This document shows positions 26,263 to 34,921 of a stretch of DNA of 42,796 nucleotides, piece after piece. Where the stretch lies: the NCBI GenBank assembly GCA_021736705.1, contig JAIPFI010000006.1, positions 1-42,796 on the forward strand, in the 5' to 3' direction. Every line of letters begins with the position of its first letter. Positions within the stretch are counted from its first letter, which is position 1. The notes below the pieces were generated by a model, which was given only the letters and a program-made list of their open reading frames with translations, was not told where the DNA came from and made no database searches. The position numbers were made by a program, and so were the translations under genes. This DNA is from Methylococcaceae bacterium (GTDB lineage: Bacteria; Pseudomonadota; Gammaproteobacteria; Methylococcales; Methylomonadaceae).

Positions 26263-27045
26263 ATGAAAAAATTTAAATTATTATTGGCATCCGTGCCTCT
26301 GTTGTTGATTAATAACGTTTACGCGAATGCTCTGCACTATAAAGTAGAGGTCGTTTATTTTGATGATACCGTGTTTACAGGTGAGTTTGACTACGATGCG
26401 ACTACACAAAAAATAACTAACTTACATGGTCAGTTAGATGACACTTTAATGCAGGTAGAGAACCCGCCTGAATTATTGGATATTAATTATCAACTTAACT
26501 CCTATAGCGATGGTAAAGGCGGTATAACTGCTTATGCCTATGCAATGAATACAACAGAAATTACTACCGATCCGCCGATCAATAATAATGTTATGGTCGC
26601 CATAAATTTTAATGCCAGCAATCCTACGTTGGGACCGACAGATTTGAATGAACTTGCTTATATGGATTGTAGCTATATTGGCTTGATGGGAAATACTTGT
26701 ATGTATCATTTAGCATACCATGATCCTGTATTTCCAATGGACGGCGGTCATGGGATATTATCAGAAACCATTACCTTGGCTGACAATCAAGTGCCATCTC
26801 CTGTTGATAGTTCGGCGACATCTTCTGATTGCTTGTTTAATTGGGCTGAACAGAATTATTCCGTTTTATTTGCACCCGCTGCAATGTCACAAACTCTAGC
26901 GCCCTATTATTACCGTTATTACTCAGAAAAAAATGCTTACTTGGGTGTTAACACAGCTGACAATCATGTTTATTATTTAGGCGCAGATAACACATTGTTA
27001 GATGTCGGCTCCTTATCTGAATGGCTGCCGAGATCTGGATGTTAA
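26263..27045 (+). CDS. Secreted protein with a C-terminal Cys-bracketed domain
   Basis: 260 residues from ATG 26263; GAGGTGG lies about seven bases upstream and itself contains the GTG that opens the frame. Signal peptide KKFKLLLASVPLLLINNVYA. The N-terminal part (HYKVEVVYFDDTVFTGEFDY) is a beta-rich domain reminiscent of PEP-CTERM-type exported proteins, but no sorting signal follows. The last 75 residues run from SDCLFNWAEQ through YYYRYYSEKNAYLGV and NHVYYLG to LPRSGC, the same domain as at the end of the protein at 20079. Function unknown; it follows the OprC-like receptor and may belong to the same system. Confidence 0.75.
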   Translation: MKKFKLLLASVPLLLINNVYANALHYKVEVVYFDDTVFTGEFDYDATTQKITNLHGQLDDTLMQVENPPELLDINYQLNSYSDGKGGITAYAYAMNTTEITTDPPINNNVMVAINFNASNPTLGPTDLNELAYMDCSYIGLMGNTCMYHLAYHDPVFPMDGGHGILSETITLADNQVPSPVDSSATSSDCLFNWAEQNYSVLFAPAAMSQTLAPYYYRYYSEKNAYLGVNTADNHVYYLGADNTLLDVGSLSEWLPRSGC

Positions 27046-27214
27046 TCACTGAATTAGCAAGTAAATTGGGTATCTTTCATATTGTTCCTAAAGTAGCTTA
27101 CACTTTTTTATTTTTGAAGTGCTGGGAGCGCGGGCAGCTTGCCCGCTTACGGGCGAACCGCCCCGCGATCCTAAGATAAATTACGATACAACAATAGCGA
27201 TTATGGCTATGCAC

Positions 27215-27326
27215 TTAAGGCGGTACAGGGAGCTTAAAAATATGAGGCTGGAGTGCAATAGCTTTAGCTATTGCTGGTTCGGAAATAGCTAAAGCTATTG
27301 CACTCTTATTATTTGTTCCGCCTTAA
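27215..27326. repeat. Nested inverted repeat, MITE-like
   Basis: The outer arms are TTAAGGCGG (27215-27223) and CCGCCTTAA (27318-27326). Inside, a perfect 22-bp pair (27251-27272 with 27284-27305) encloses an 11-base loop. About 112 bases in all, non-coding, between two genes for exported proteins. Confidence 0.85.
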
Positions 27327-27362
27327 AATTGAAGTCGCGATTATTTAGCTGTTTTAAAAACA

Positions 27363-27386
27363 AAAAACCGGTCTAGGCCGGTTTTT
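27363..27386. terminator. Bidirectional terminator-like stem
   Basis: AAAAACCGG, loop TCTAGG, CCGGTTTTT. A-rich on one side and T-rich on the other, so it could stop transcription from either direction. It ends 31 bases before the next ATG and would insulate that gene. Confidence 0.75.
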
Positions 27387-27417
27387 GATTAATTTTTATT
27401 TATACGAGATCAAGCTT

Positions 27418-28380
27418 ATGATAAAAAAAATTTTATTTACCTGTGTCTCTTTTGCCACTTCAGGCGCTGTTTTTGCTCAAGCAGCAACGCTGAATGCTGA
27501 TTTTCAGTTAAAAGTTCCAGTGATTCATTTTCAATCGGGTGAGCAAAGCCAATATTACTCGGCAGACTTAGAGTATTTGCCTAATGCCGCGGTTCCTTTA
27601 ACTTTTGTCGTGAGTGATTATGCTGTTTTAAAGCCTGAAACTTTACCACCACAATTACTTGATTTGGCGCAAGTGACTGAAAACAATCCGCCTGAGATTG
27701 TCGATATTGGCACAACAACCGCGCGCTTAACCTTTGTTTCAAGCATTCCACTCGCCTGTTCGGTGGTTTATGGTAAAACACTGGAATTTGGCGCGGTCGC
27801 TACAGATAGCAATATGAATGGTGGCGCGATTATTGATCATAATCCGATATTGACCAACCTAGAGCCTGATAGTCAATATTATTATCGAGTTCAAGGTAGC
27901 GATGCTCAAGGCCAGTTGTATTGGAGTCCTCTATCAAGCTTTACGACAGTATCTGCAACTGGGCAGCAAACTAATTTTCTTGCTTTAAGTAATGGCGCTA
28001 CTATTGCCGAGGTTAGTAGTAATTTCGGTGGTGTAAATAATAATCAAACATGGGGTGCTAACAGCGCAATTGATGGCTCCGCTGGGACGGCTTGGTCGTC
28101 TTCTGGTGATGGGGATAACGCATTTATCACAATTGCATTAGCACAAACACAGGCAATTAATACATTAAGCGTTTGGTCACGCTCAATGAGTAATGGCAGC
28201 GCAAAAGTAGTCAGTTTCAAAGTGACAATTGATACGGGTGAAGTTTTAGGGCCATTTCAGTTGCCTGATACTCAGAAAGCGTATGACTTTGCTATCAATC
28301 GCACAACCTCAAGTATTCGCCTCGATGTTGATGAAAGCACAGGCGGTAATACTGGATTTGTAGAAATTGCAGCATTTTAA
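27418..28380 (+). CDS. Secreted Fn3 plus discoidin (F5/8 type C) domain protein
   Basis: 320 residues from ATG 27418 (MIKKILFTCVSFATSGAVFA signal); the frame extends 11 codons upstream through a terminator-like stem, so that extension is unlikely. After a short beta region (DFQLKVPVIHFQSG) comes an Fn3-like domain of the type in purple acid phosphatases (NPPEIVDIGTTTARLTFVSS ... NLEPDSQYYYRVQGSD). The C-terminal part, NFLALSNGATIAEVSSNF to the end, has the discoidin pattern WGANSAIDGSAGTAWSSSGD and FITIALAQTQAINTLSVWSR. Such domains bind carbohydrate or surfaces. No enzyme domain is present; probably an adhesion or surface-binding protein. Confidence 0.8.
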   Translation: MIKKILFTCVSFATSGAVFAQAATLNADFQLKVPVIHFQSGEQSQYYSADLEYLPNAAVPLTFVVSDYAVLKPETLPPQLLDLAQVTENNPPEIVDIGTTTARLTFVSSIPLACSVVYGKTLEFGAVATDSNMNGGAIIDHNPILTNLEPDSQYYYRVQGSDAQGQLYWSPLSSFTTVSATGQQTNFLALSNGATIAEVSSNFGGVNNNQTWGANSAIDGSAGTAWSSSGDGDNAFITIALAQTQAINTLSVWSRSMSNGSAKVVSFKVTIDTGEVLGPFQLPDTQKAYDFAINRTTSSIRLDVDESTGGNTGFVEIAAF

Positions 28381-28439
28381 ATCCTGAATTCAGGAATACA
28401 AATTTTTGGCTTTTGTTTGCCATGCTCGCCATTGGAGGT

Positions 28440-29732
28440 TTATTCCGCTTTAATTTTTTTATGTAAGCGGCGCACGCCAATAGCAACGACGATTAACACG
28501 ATAGGGATCGCTATTCCTGAAACTATCTCCGGTTTAATAGTGGTCAATTCCGCGCTGTTTAAAGCTTTGCTTATTGAGTGTAGTAAACTGACTATATAGC
28601 TCGTGATGGCGACTATGGATAAACCTTCTACTGTTTCTTGAAAGCGTAATTGCATTTTTACGCGTAAATCCATTGAGGTTAGCAAGGCTTGGTTTTGCCG
28701 TTCTATGGAAATATCTACTCGGGTACGTAGCAATTGACTGGCATTGCTAATTCTTTCTGAAAGCAGGCTAAAGCGTTTTGAGGTGGATTGGCAAGTGGTA
28801 ATGGCAGGCTGCAAACGTTTACCTAAAAATTCACCGATGGTTTGTACGCCTTGAATTTTTACTTCTCTAATATCCGCGATGCGTTGATTGACGATTTTAT
28901 GATAAGCATGTGCTGCCCCAAAGCGAAATTGGCTGTGTGAAATATGGCTTTCAACCTCAGCAGCAAGCCGAGTGAGTTGATCTAATAATAAGCCATCATC
29001 ACAATCGTGTTGCGCCATATCGGTGGTAATTTCGGATAAACGTTGTTCAGCTTTGCTTACCAGTGGTGCAAGTGCTTGTGCGACCGGGAAAGCAAGCAAG
29101 GACATGACGCGATACACTTCAATTTCAAAGAGTCGTTGCAGCAGACGTCCTGATTGTTGTGAGAGTAATTGCTTGTCAAAAATCAGAAAGCGACTAAAAC
29201 CGTCATTATGAATGCGAAAATCTGTGAAAGCGGTCGCATCACCGCCGGTCACTTGAGAACCAACAAGCGCATTACCTTCAAAGTAACGACTAATCTCACT
29301 TGTGCTGGGTACTTGCGCGCTAGTTGGCATAATAACAGCGTGCGCGGCTACAATGGATTTACCGACCAGTCGGTCTAACCAATCCATTGGTGCATAGGCT
29401 AGTGCAGGTTTAGAAAATGGCTTATCGCTATCGACGGTTTTGACATAAAAACAATAGGTGCTAAATTCACCGTGTTGTTCCCAATGAAATAAAAAAGTGT
29501 CGAACGTGGCAGTGAAATGACTTGCTTTTTTAGGCGGTGGATTGACAGCAAAACGGCTACATAAAATTTTTAAATGTTCATACTCTTGAATCTTTTCGTC
29601 TTCGCTAAGGATTAAGGCAAGATGACTTGCGCTGACGGGGAGTTTTAGCGAGACAGGTGGGCGCGCATGAATTTCATTATGTAAAGTAAAGCGTAGGGCG
29701 TGATTTTCTGGGATATGTAGAAGTTTGGTCAC
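28440..29732 (-). CDS. DUF3422 family membrane protein
   Basis: 430 residues. The N-terminal HALRFTLHNEIHARPPVSLK and HFTATFDTFLFHWEQHGEFS are characteristic of the DUF3422 family, whose function is unknown. The protein is mostly soluble and helical, with two hydrophobic helices near the C terminus (GLSIVAITSYIVSLL and IVSGIAIPIVLIVVAIGV) followed by a basic tail RRLHKKIKAE. The start is GTG at 29730-29732; the next in-frame Met is far inside. Separated from purD by a palindromic repeat. Confidence 0.87.
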   Translation of the reverse strand: MTKLLHIPENHALRFTLHNEIHARPPVSLKLPVSASHLALILSEDEKIQEYEHLKILCSRFAVNPPPKKASHFTATFDTFLFHWEQHGEFSTYCFYVKTVDSDKPFSKPALAYAPMDWLDRLVGKSIVAAHAVIMPTSAQVPSTSEISRYFEGNALVGSQVTGGDATAFTDFRIHNDGFSRFLIFDKQLLSQQSGRLLQRLFEIEVYRVMSLLAFPVAQALAPLVSKAEQRLSEITTDMAQHDCDDGLLLDQLTRLAAEVESHISHSQFRFGAAHAYHKIVNQRIADIREVKIQGVQTIGEFLGKRLQPAITTCQSTSKRFSLLSERISNASQLLRTRVDISIERQNQALLTSMDLRVKMQLRFQETVEGLSIVAITSYIVSLLHSISKALNSAELTTIKPEIVSGIAIPIVLIVVAIGVRRLHKKIKAE

Positions 29733-29755
29733 GTTATTGATTTTTGCTGGATTAT

Positions 29756-29795
29756 TGTAGGAGGGACTTTAGTTGCGACTAAAGTTCCTCCTACA
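29756..29795. repeat. Palindromic repeat between purD and the DUF3422 gene
   Basis: TGTAGGAGG (29756-29764) and CCTCCTACA (29787-29795) flank inner arms ACTTTAGT and ACTAAAGT. It lies just past the 3' end of purD transcription and might also act as a 3' stem. Confidence 0.8.
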
Positions 29796-29811
29796 AAAGG
29801 GACTTATACGT

Positions 29812-31089
29812 TTATTTTAATGCTTTAAAACCAATATCAGTACGGTAATAAACCTTATCCCAGCTGATTTGATTGGTTAATTCATAGGCTTTGTCTTGTG
29901 CTTCTTTAATTGTATTGCCTAAGGCGCAGGCGCATAAAACGCGTCCGCCACTGGTAATGACTTGCCCGTTATCATTCAGCTGTGTTCCGGCATGAAAGAC
30001 TTTGCTATCATTGCTCTCTGTTGTTGGTAAGCCGCTAATGACGGCGCCTTTGGCATAATTGTCAGGATAACCTCCGGCGGCTAAAACGACGCCTAAGGCA
30101 CTGCGCTCATCCCACTCAGTAGTGATGTTAGCTAAGTCTTGCGTCAATGCAGCATCGCATAGCTCTACTAGATCACTCTTTAAGCGCATCATAATCGGTT
30201 GCGTTTCAGGATCACCAAAACGGCAGTTATATTCCAATACTTTGATGTCGCCAGTAGGAGAGATCATTAAGCCGGCATATAAAAAGCCCGTGTAAGGAAT
30301 GCCGTCATCAGCCATGCCTTTTAATGTCGGGTTAATCACTTCATCCATAACGCGCTGGTGAATTTCGTCCGTTACGATTGGCGCGGGAGAGTAAGCGCCC
30401 ATGCCGCCGGTATTCGGCCCTAAATCACCATTATCGCGCGCTTTATGATCTTGCGAGCTGGCCATGGGCAGTGCTTGTATGCCGTCAGCAATAACAATAA
30501 AGCTGGCTTCTTCACCCGTTAAAAATTCTTCGATAACCACGCGGCTACCAGCTTCACCAAAACTGTTGCCGGAAAGCATATCTTCTACCGCAGAAATCGC
30601 TTCAGCTTGGGTTTGCGCGACAATCACGCCTTTACCGGCAGCTAGGCCATCCGCTTTAACGACAATCGGCGCGCCTTTGGCTTTGATATAGTCGATAGCG
30701 GCTTGGACTTCAGTGAATGTGTCATATGCTGCGGTAGCAATATGATGGCGCGCCATAAAGTCTTTGCAGAACTTTTTCGAGCCTTCTAGTTGCGCGGCTT
30801 TGGCGCTAGGGCCGAAACATTTTAAGCCAGCAGCTTGGAAGGCATCAACAATACCTAAAACCAAGGGGACTTCAGGACCAATAATCGTTAAGTCGATGGC
30901 TTCTTTTTTTGCGAAAGCCAATAAGCCGGCTATATCTTCAACTGCAAAATCGATATTCGTGAGTTTATCTTCTAAAGCAGTACCGGCATTACCGGGAGCG
31001 ACAAAAACGCTGGTTACTTTAGGAGATTGGCTCGCTTTCCAGGCAAGTGCATGTTCGCGTCCGCCGCTACCGACAATAAGAATTTTCAT
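29812..31089 (-). CDS. purD: Phosphoribosylamine-glycine ligase PurD
   Basis: Second step of de novo purine synthesis: joins glycine to phosphoribosylamine with ATP. 425 residues, a normal length. MKILIVGSGGREHALAWK, TIIGPEVPLVLGIVDAF, the ATP-grasp stretch PIVVKADGLAAGKGVIVAQT and LEYNCRFGDPETQ are all present. Downstream of purH on the same strand with about 120 bases between them that hold a palindromic repeat. Confidence 0.97.
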   Translation of the reverse strand: MKILIVGSGGREHALAWKASQSPKVTSVFVAPGNAGTALEDKLTNIDFAVEDIAGLLAFAKKEAIDLTIIGPEVPLVLGIVDAFQAAGLKCFGPSAKAAQLEGSKKFCKDFMARHHIATAAYDTFTEVQAAIDYIKAKGAPIVVKADGLAAGKGVIVAQTQAEAISAVEDMLSGNSFGEAGSRVVIEEFLTGEEASFIVIADGIQALPMASSQDHKARDNGDLGPNTGGMGAYSPAPIVTDEIHQRVMDEVINPTLKGMADDGIPYTGFLYAGLMISPTGDIKVLEYNCRFGDPETQPIMMRLKSDLVELCDAALTQDLANITTEWDERSALGVVLAAGGYPDNYAKGAVISGLPTTESNDSKVFHAGTQLNDNGQVITSGGRVLCACALGNTIKEAQDKAYELTNQISWDKVYYRTDIGFKALK

Positions 31090-31139
31090 AATGTAAACCA
31101 GAGAGGGTTAAATAATAGGTTTTTATAAAATAGTATGAT

Positions 31140-31195
31140 TTCTTGTGGGAGCGAATTTAGTCGCGATTTCGTGGCTAGAGCCACGCCCACAAGAA
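31140..31195. repeat. Palindromic repeat between purH and purD
   Basis: TTCTTGTGGG (31140-31149) and CCCACAAGAA (31186-31195) with GAGCGAATTTAGTCGCGA and GTGGCTAGAGCCAC inside. Its left half is nearly the same as the unit at 1571-1590. Confidence 0.75.
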
Positions 31196-31212
31196 GATAT
31201 AGAATCGTTATT

Positions 31213-32772
31213 TTAATGTCTAAAATGACGCATGCCAGTAAACACCATAGCGATGTTATGTTCATCTGCTGCGGCAATGACTTCGGCATCACGCATTGAG
31301 CCGCCAGGCTGAATAACGGCGGTAATGCCTGCTTCTGCGGCTGCATCTAAACCATCTCTAAACGGGAAGAATGCATCGGAAGCCATGACTGATCCTGATA
31401 CTGTTAAGCCTTCATCGGCGGCTTTAATACCAGCAACTTTAGCTGAATAAACGCGGCTCATTTGACCGGCGCCCACACCAATCGTGCGGCCGCCTTTGCA
31501 ATAAACGATAGCGTTTGATTTTACAAATTTAGCCACTTTCCAGGTAAATAATAAATCGGCCATTTCTTGTTCTGTTGGAGCGCGTTTACTTACAACTTTT
31601 ACTTCTGCTGCGCTAATGCTGCCGAAGTCTTTGTCTTGAACTAATAATCCGCCTGAGACGCGTTTGAAATCAAAACAAGGCTCGTTGCCGCCATTCCAAA
31701 TGCCGCATTCTAAAACGCGGACATTTTGTTTTTCAGCTAAGACGGCTTGAGCCGCAGCGCTAACCGTTGGCGCGATAATCACTTCAACAAATTGACGTTT
31801 AATAATTTCAGCGGCGGTTGCTTCATCTAATTCGCGGTTAAACGCGATAATGCCGCCAAAAGCAGAGGTAGGATCGGTTGCATAGGCTAAATCGTAAGCC
31901 TCCAATAAAGAATCGGCTTGTGCCACGCCGCATGGGTTGGCATGCTTAACGATAACGCAGGTTGGTTTTTCTTCGAATGATTTCACGCATTCTAGTGCGG
32001 CATCGGTATCAGCGATATTATTGTAGGAAAGTTCTTTACCCTGTAGTTGTTTAGCGGAAGAAATCGTCCCTGATGCAGGTGACTTTTCTTGGTAGAAAGC
32101 CGCATTTTGATGGGGATTCTCGCCGTAACGCATGTTTTGCAATTTGTGGAATTGTAAGTTAAGCGTTTCTGGGAAGGGTTGTTTATTGATGTTGCCTAAG
32201 TAAATAGCGATAGCCGTATCGTATTTTGCTGTGTGCTCAAAACTTTTTAAGGCAAGATTAAAACGTGTTTGCTGGGTAAGCTGATTTTCGTTGTTCACTA
32301 ATTCAGTAAGTACGGCTGCATAGTCAGCAGGGTCAACCACGATAGCGACATCATTATGATTTTTCGCGGCTGCACGAATCATGGTTGGACCACCGATGTC
32401 GATATTTTCAATCGCTGTTTCTAAATCGCAATTTGGATTGGCGACGGTTTCTTCGAAAGGGTAGAGATTAACCACGACCATATCAATAGCGTTAATACCG
32501 CTAGAGGCCATGATTTCGTCATCAATACCGCGACGGCCTAAAATGCCTCCATGGACTTTCGGGTGTAGGGTTTTAACGCGACCATCCATCATTTCTGGGA
32601 AGCCTGTGTAATCAGAGACTTCAGTGACATTTACGTCATTTTCGGCGAGCAATTTTGCTGTGCCGCCAGTGGATAATAGTTCAATGCCTAATTGGTCTAG
32701 TTCACGACAAAAATCAAGAACACCAGTTTTATTAGAAACACTGATTAAGGCGCGGGTAACTTTTTTTTTCAT
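31213..32772 (-). CDS. purH: Bifunctional AICAR transformylase/IMP cyclohydrolase PurH
   Basis: Last two steps of IMP synthesis. 519 residues: an N-terminal IMP cyclohydrolase domain ([50 protein letters not shown]) and a C-terminal formyltransferase domain ([63 protein letters not shown]-like [11 protein letters not shown]). It lies 24 bases after fis on the same strand, giving a dusB-fis-purH-purD order. Confidence 0.98.
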   Translation of the reverse strand: MKKKVTRALISVSNKTGVLDFCRELDQLGIELLSTGGTAKLLAENDVNVTEVSDYTGFPEMMDGRVKTLHPKVHGGILGRRGIDDEIMASSGINAIDMVVVNLYPFEETVANPNCDLETAIENIDIGGPTMIRAAAKNHNDVAIVVDPADYAAVLTELVNNENQLTQQTRFNLALKSFEHTAKYDTAIAIYLGNINKQPFPETLNLQFHKLQNMRYGENPHQNAAFYQEKSPASGTISSAKQLQGKELSYNNIADTDAALECVKSFEEKPTCVIVKHANPCGVAQADSLLEAYDLAYATDPTSAFGGIIAFNRELDEATAAEIIKRQFVEVIIAPTVSAAAQAVLAEKQNVRVLECGIWNGGNEPCFDFKRVSGGLLVQDKDFGSISAAEVKVVSKRAPTEQEMADLLFTWKVAKFVKSNAIVYCKGGRTIGVGAGQMSRVYSAKVAGIKAADEGLTVSGSVMASDAFFPFRDGLDAAAEAGITAVIQPGGSMRDAEVIAAADEHNIAMVFTGMRHFRH

Positions 32773-32796
32773 GGAAATCTCTAGGGCTGAGAATGA

Positions 32797-33048
32797 TTAG
32801 GATAAGTCGTATTGCTCTATTTTTTTACGTAAAGTACTACGGCTAATGCCAAGGATTTGTGCAGTTTTGGTCTGATTATAGCCGGAATATTGTAGTGTGG
32901 CTTCAAATAAAGGTTTTTCAACTTCTGCAAGCACCATGGCATGTAAGCCAGTGGCGTCGTAGCCATCAAGTTGCTTTAGGTAGTTGTCAACTGCTTGCTT
33001 TACCTGTGCAGATAAAGGAATAGGGGGCGTGTTATTGCTAATGCTCAT
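32797..33048 (-). CDS. fis: Fis-family DNA-binding protein
   Basis: 83 residues from ATG 33048 (MSISNNTPPIPLSAQ); the longer open frame upstream lies wholly inside dusB. Nucleoid-associated regulator of rRNA and growth-phase genes. The C-terminal helix-turn-helix NQTKTAQILGISRSTLRKKI is typical, after the dimer helices (LKQLDGYDATGLHAMVLAEV, EKPLFEATLQYSG). At 83 residues it is shorter than E. coli Fis (98). It starts four bases after the dusB stop, matching the widespread dusB-fis operon. Confidence 0.95.
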   Translation of the reverse strand: MSISNNTPPIPLSAQVKQAVDNYLKQLDGYDATGLHAMVLAEVEKPLFEATLQYSGYNQTKTAQILGISRSTLRKKIEQYDLS

Positions 33049-33052
33049 TTTA

Positions 33053-34063
33053 TCAGTGCTTGCATACGTTGTTTTTAGGTTGAAACGGCATCGATGGATC
33101 GAAAAGATCAAATGCCGAATTAACAAGAGATAGCTGGGTCTCTGGAGAGTCAGTTTGGTATATTTTGCTTTTAATAGCAGGGGGCAAAGTGCCTATGTGT
33201 TCAAAGTACCAACCGATATGTTTGCGACCTATTCTAACACCATTAAGGGCGCCATAAAATAGATAAAGCTCCGCTAAATGGTGCTGTAAGGTGCTTTTAA
33301 TTTGCTCCAAATCTGCTTTATCCGCGTGCTCTCCGGTTTGTAAATAATGTTGGATTTCTTGAAAAAACCAAGGGCGACCTTGCGCGCCTCGACCGATCAT
33401 GATCCCGTCCGCCCCCGTGTGTTCTAATACATAGTGAGCTTTTTCAACTGAATTAATATCGCCATTAGCAATGACTGGAATGCTCACGGCTTGTTTGACG
33501 GCTTTAATCGTGTCGTATTCGGCATTGCCCTTAAAAGCACAGGCGCGGGTGCGGCCATGTACGGTTAATGCGGCAATACCTGATTGTTGGGCTATTTGTG
33601 CAATATTTACGGCATTGCGGCTACCCCTATCCCAGCCTGTACGAATTTTTAAAGTAACAGGAATACTAACGGCTTGTACGACAGCCTCTAAAATACGTTT
33701 TACTAAGTCTTCATCGCGCATTAAGGCGGATCCTGCGGCGACAGAACATACTTTTTTAGCGGGACAGCCCATATTAATATCAATGATTTGTGCGCCGCGT
33801 TGCGCATTAATTTGTGCTGCTTCTGCCATTTGTATTGGATTGGTGCCTAATATTTGCACTGAGCGTAAACCGATTTCACCACGGTGATCTGCTTTGAGTA
33901 AAGTGCGTTTATTTTTGCGTAAGGCAGGGTTAGAGGCAACCATTTCCGAGACAGCCAGTCCCGCACCAAATTGTTTGCATAGGTTACGAAACGGGCGGTC
34001 TGTAATGCCAGCCATAGGCGCTAAAATGAGATTATTCTCTAATTGATAAGGACCTATCTGCAT
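33053..34063 (-). CDS. dusB: tRNA-dihydrouridine synthase DusB
   Basis: FMN enzyme that reduces uridine in the D-loop of tRNA. 336 residues. LILAPMAGITDRPFRNLCKQ, the catalytic Cys segment INMGCPAKKVCSVAAGSALM, LKIRTGWD, LTVHGRTRACAFKG and IPVIANGDI are the Dus signatures; the C-terminal helical domain carries RIGRKHIGWYFE. First gene of a dusB-fis unit probably continuing into purH. Confidence 0.97.
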   Translation of the reverse strand: MQIGPYQLENNLILAPMAGITDRPFRNLCKQFGAGLAVSEMVASNPALRKNKRTLLKADHRGEIGLRSVQILGTNPIQMAEAAQINAQRGAQIIDINMGCPAKKVCSVAAGSALMRDEDLVKRILEAVVQAVSIPVTLKIRTGWDRGSRNAVNIAQIAQQSGIAALTVHGRTRACAFKGNAEYDTIKAVKQAVSIPVIANGDINSVEKAHYVLEHTGADGIMIGRGAQGRPWFFQEIQHYLQTGEHADKADLEQIKSTLQHHLAELYLFYGALNGVRIGRKHIGWYFEHIGTLPPAIKSKIYQTDSPETQLSLVNSAFDLFDPSMPFQPKNNVCKH

Positions 34064-34119
34064 TTTTTCCTAGAGGCAAAATCTGTGAGGGGGTGGCTAT
34101 GATACTACAAAACAGAAAA

Positions 34120-34908
34120 TTAGTTTTGTCGCGCTATCCATTTTTGATAATTTAATTTTACCAACTCGGGGGTATATTTTCGTTCAAGGTGACGTAAAGC
34201 AAAGTGTGCATGCGCTAAGCTCTGAAAATATCGAATAAACATAAGGTTAATGCTAGCACCACCAATCGCACCCATAACGGGTATGCTTTGTGCGGCAATT
34301 TTTTCTGTCATAGGAATGCTGAAGCGAGCAGCGATTTGATTGATCGCTTTGCTGATTAAGGGGGCACTTTCTTTGCTGAGGGAGGGACTGGCAAGTTGTG
34401 CGGCTGCATCAGATAGGGATTTTGCCAGCAAAGAACGAATCGCATAATAACCGGTCTCTGAGCCGTGCTTAGCGCTGTCACTAAGAGCGAAAACTTCTAA
34501 GCAGGCCATTTTAGTGTTGGCGTGGCTAATGTTTTCACCGTGGTAACGGGCAATTTCGGCAATTGAGCGCAGCATAATCGTCGTTGAAACTGGGAGTTCG
34601 GCAGTAATCGCGGCAAAACCAAAAGCACCGCCGATAGCGCCACTTAAGCCGGCTAAAAACTGATGCGTTTTGTTATAGGGTTTACTGCTTTCGCGTGAGC
34701 TTAAAGTGAAAATTGCACCTTCTAATGACTTCTCTAAGGCGGTACGTGTGAGGTCATTGAGAGATAATGCAACTTGCGTCGGTAAGATAGCAATGGTTTT
34801 TTCAATAGTACTACCCACGGTTTTTGTGACTTTAGAGCTAAAGCTAGGGTTTTCTAATAGATCCGCCGCAGCATGTAAAATAAGTACATCGTGAGGGGCG
34901 AGTTTCAT
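34120..34908 (-). CDS. EcsC family protein
   Basis: 262 residues resembling the EcsC family (function unknown, often membrane-associated): LAGLSGAIGGAFGFAAITAELPVSTTIMLRSIAEIARYHG-type glycine-rich core (about residues 87-127), LEVFALSDSAKHGSETGYYAIRS, and IPVMGAIGGASINLMFIRYF near the end. Two weakly hydrophobic glycine-rich segments could insert into membrane. It lies 13 bases after the SafE-like gene on the same strand and so may be the last gene of the copper cluster, although the link is only positional. Confidence 0.82.
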   Translation of the reverse strand: MKLAPHDVLILHAAADLLENPSFSSKVTKTVGSTIEKTIAILPTQVALSLNDLTRTALEKSLEGAIFTLSSRESSKPYNKTHQFLAGLSGAIGGAFGFAAITAELPVSTTIMLRSIAEIARYHGENISHANTKMACLEVFALSDSAKHGSETGYYAIRSLLAKSLSDAAAQLASPSLSKESAPLISKAINQIAARFSIPMTEKIAAQSIPVMGAIGGASINLMFIRYFQSLAHAHFALRHLERKYTPELVKLNYQKWIARQN

Positions 34909-34921
34909 AAGCGTGTAAGGG

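Larger units (their letters stand above)
27046..27417. other. Intergenic region rich in inverted repeats
   Basis: 370 bases without a gene. It holds a small palindrome (GCGGGCA, GCT, TGCCCGC at 27130-27146), a large nested inverted repeat (27215-27326) and a terminator-like stem next to the following gene (27363-27386). No coding remnant was recognised. Confidence 0.7.

Noticed and set aside
33471-33887. 138-codon open frame antisense to dusB
   Set aside because: Antisense shadow of conserved catalytic segments; Cys/Ala-rich low-quality protein.
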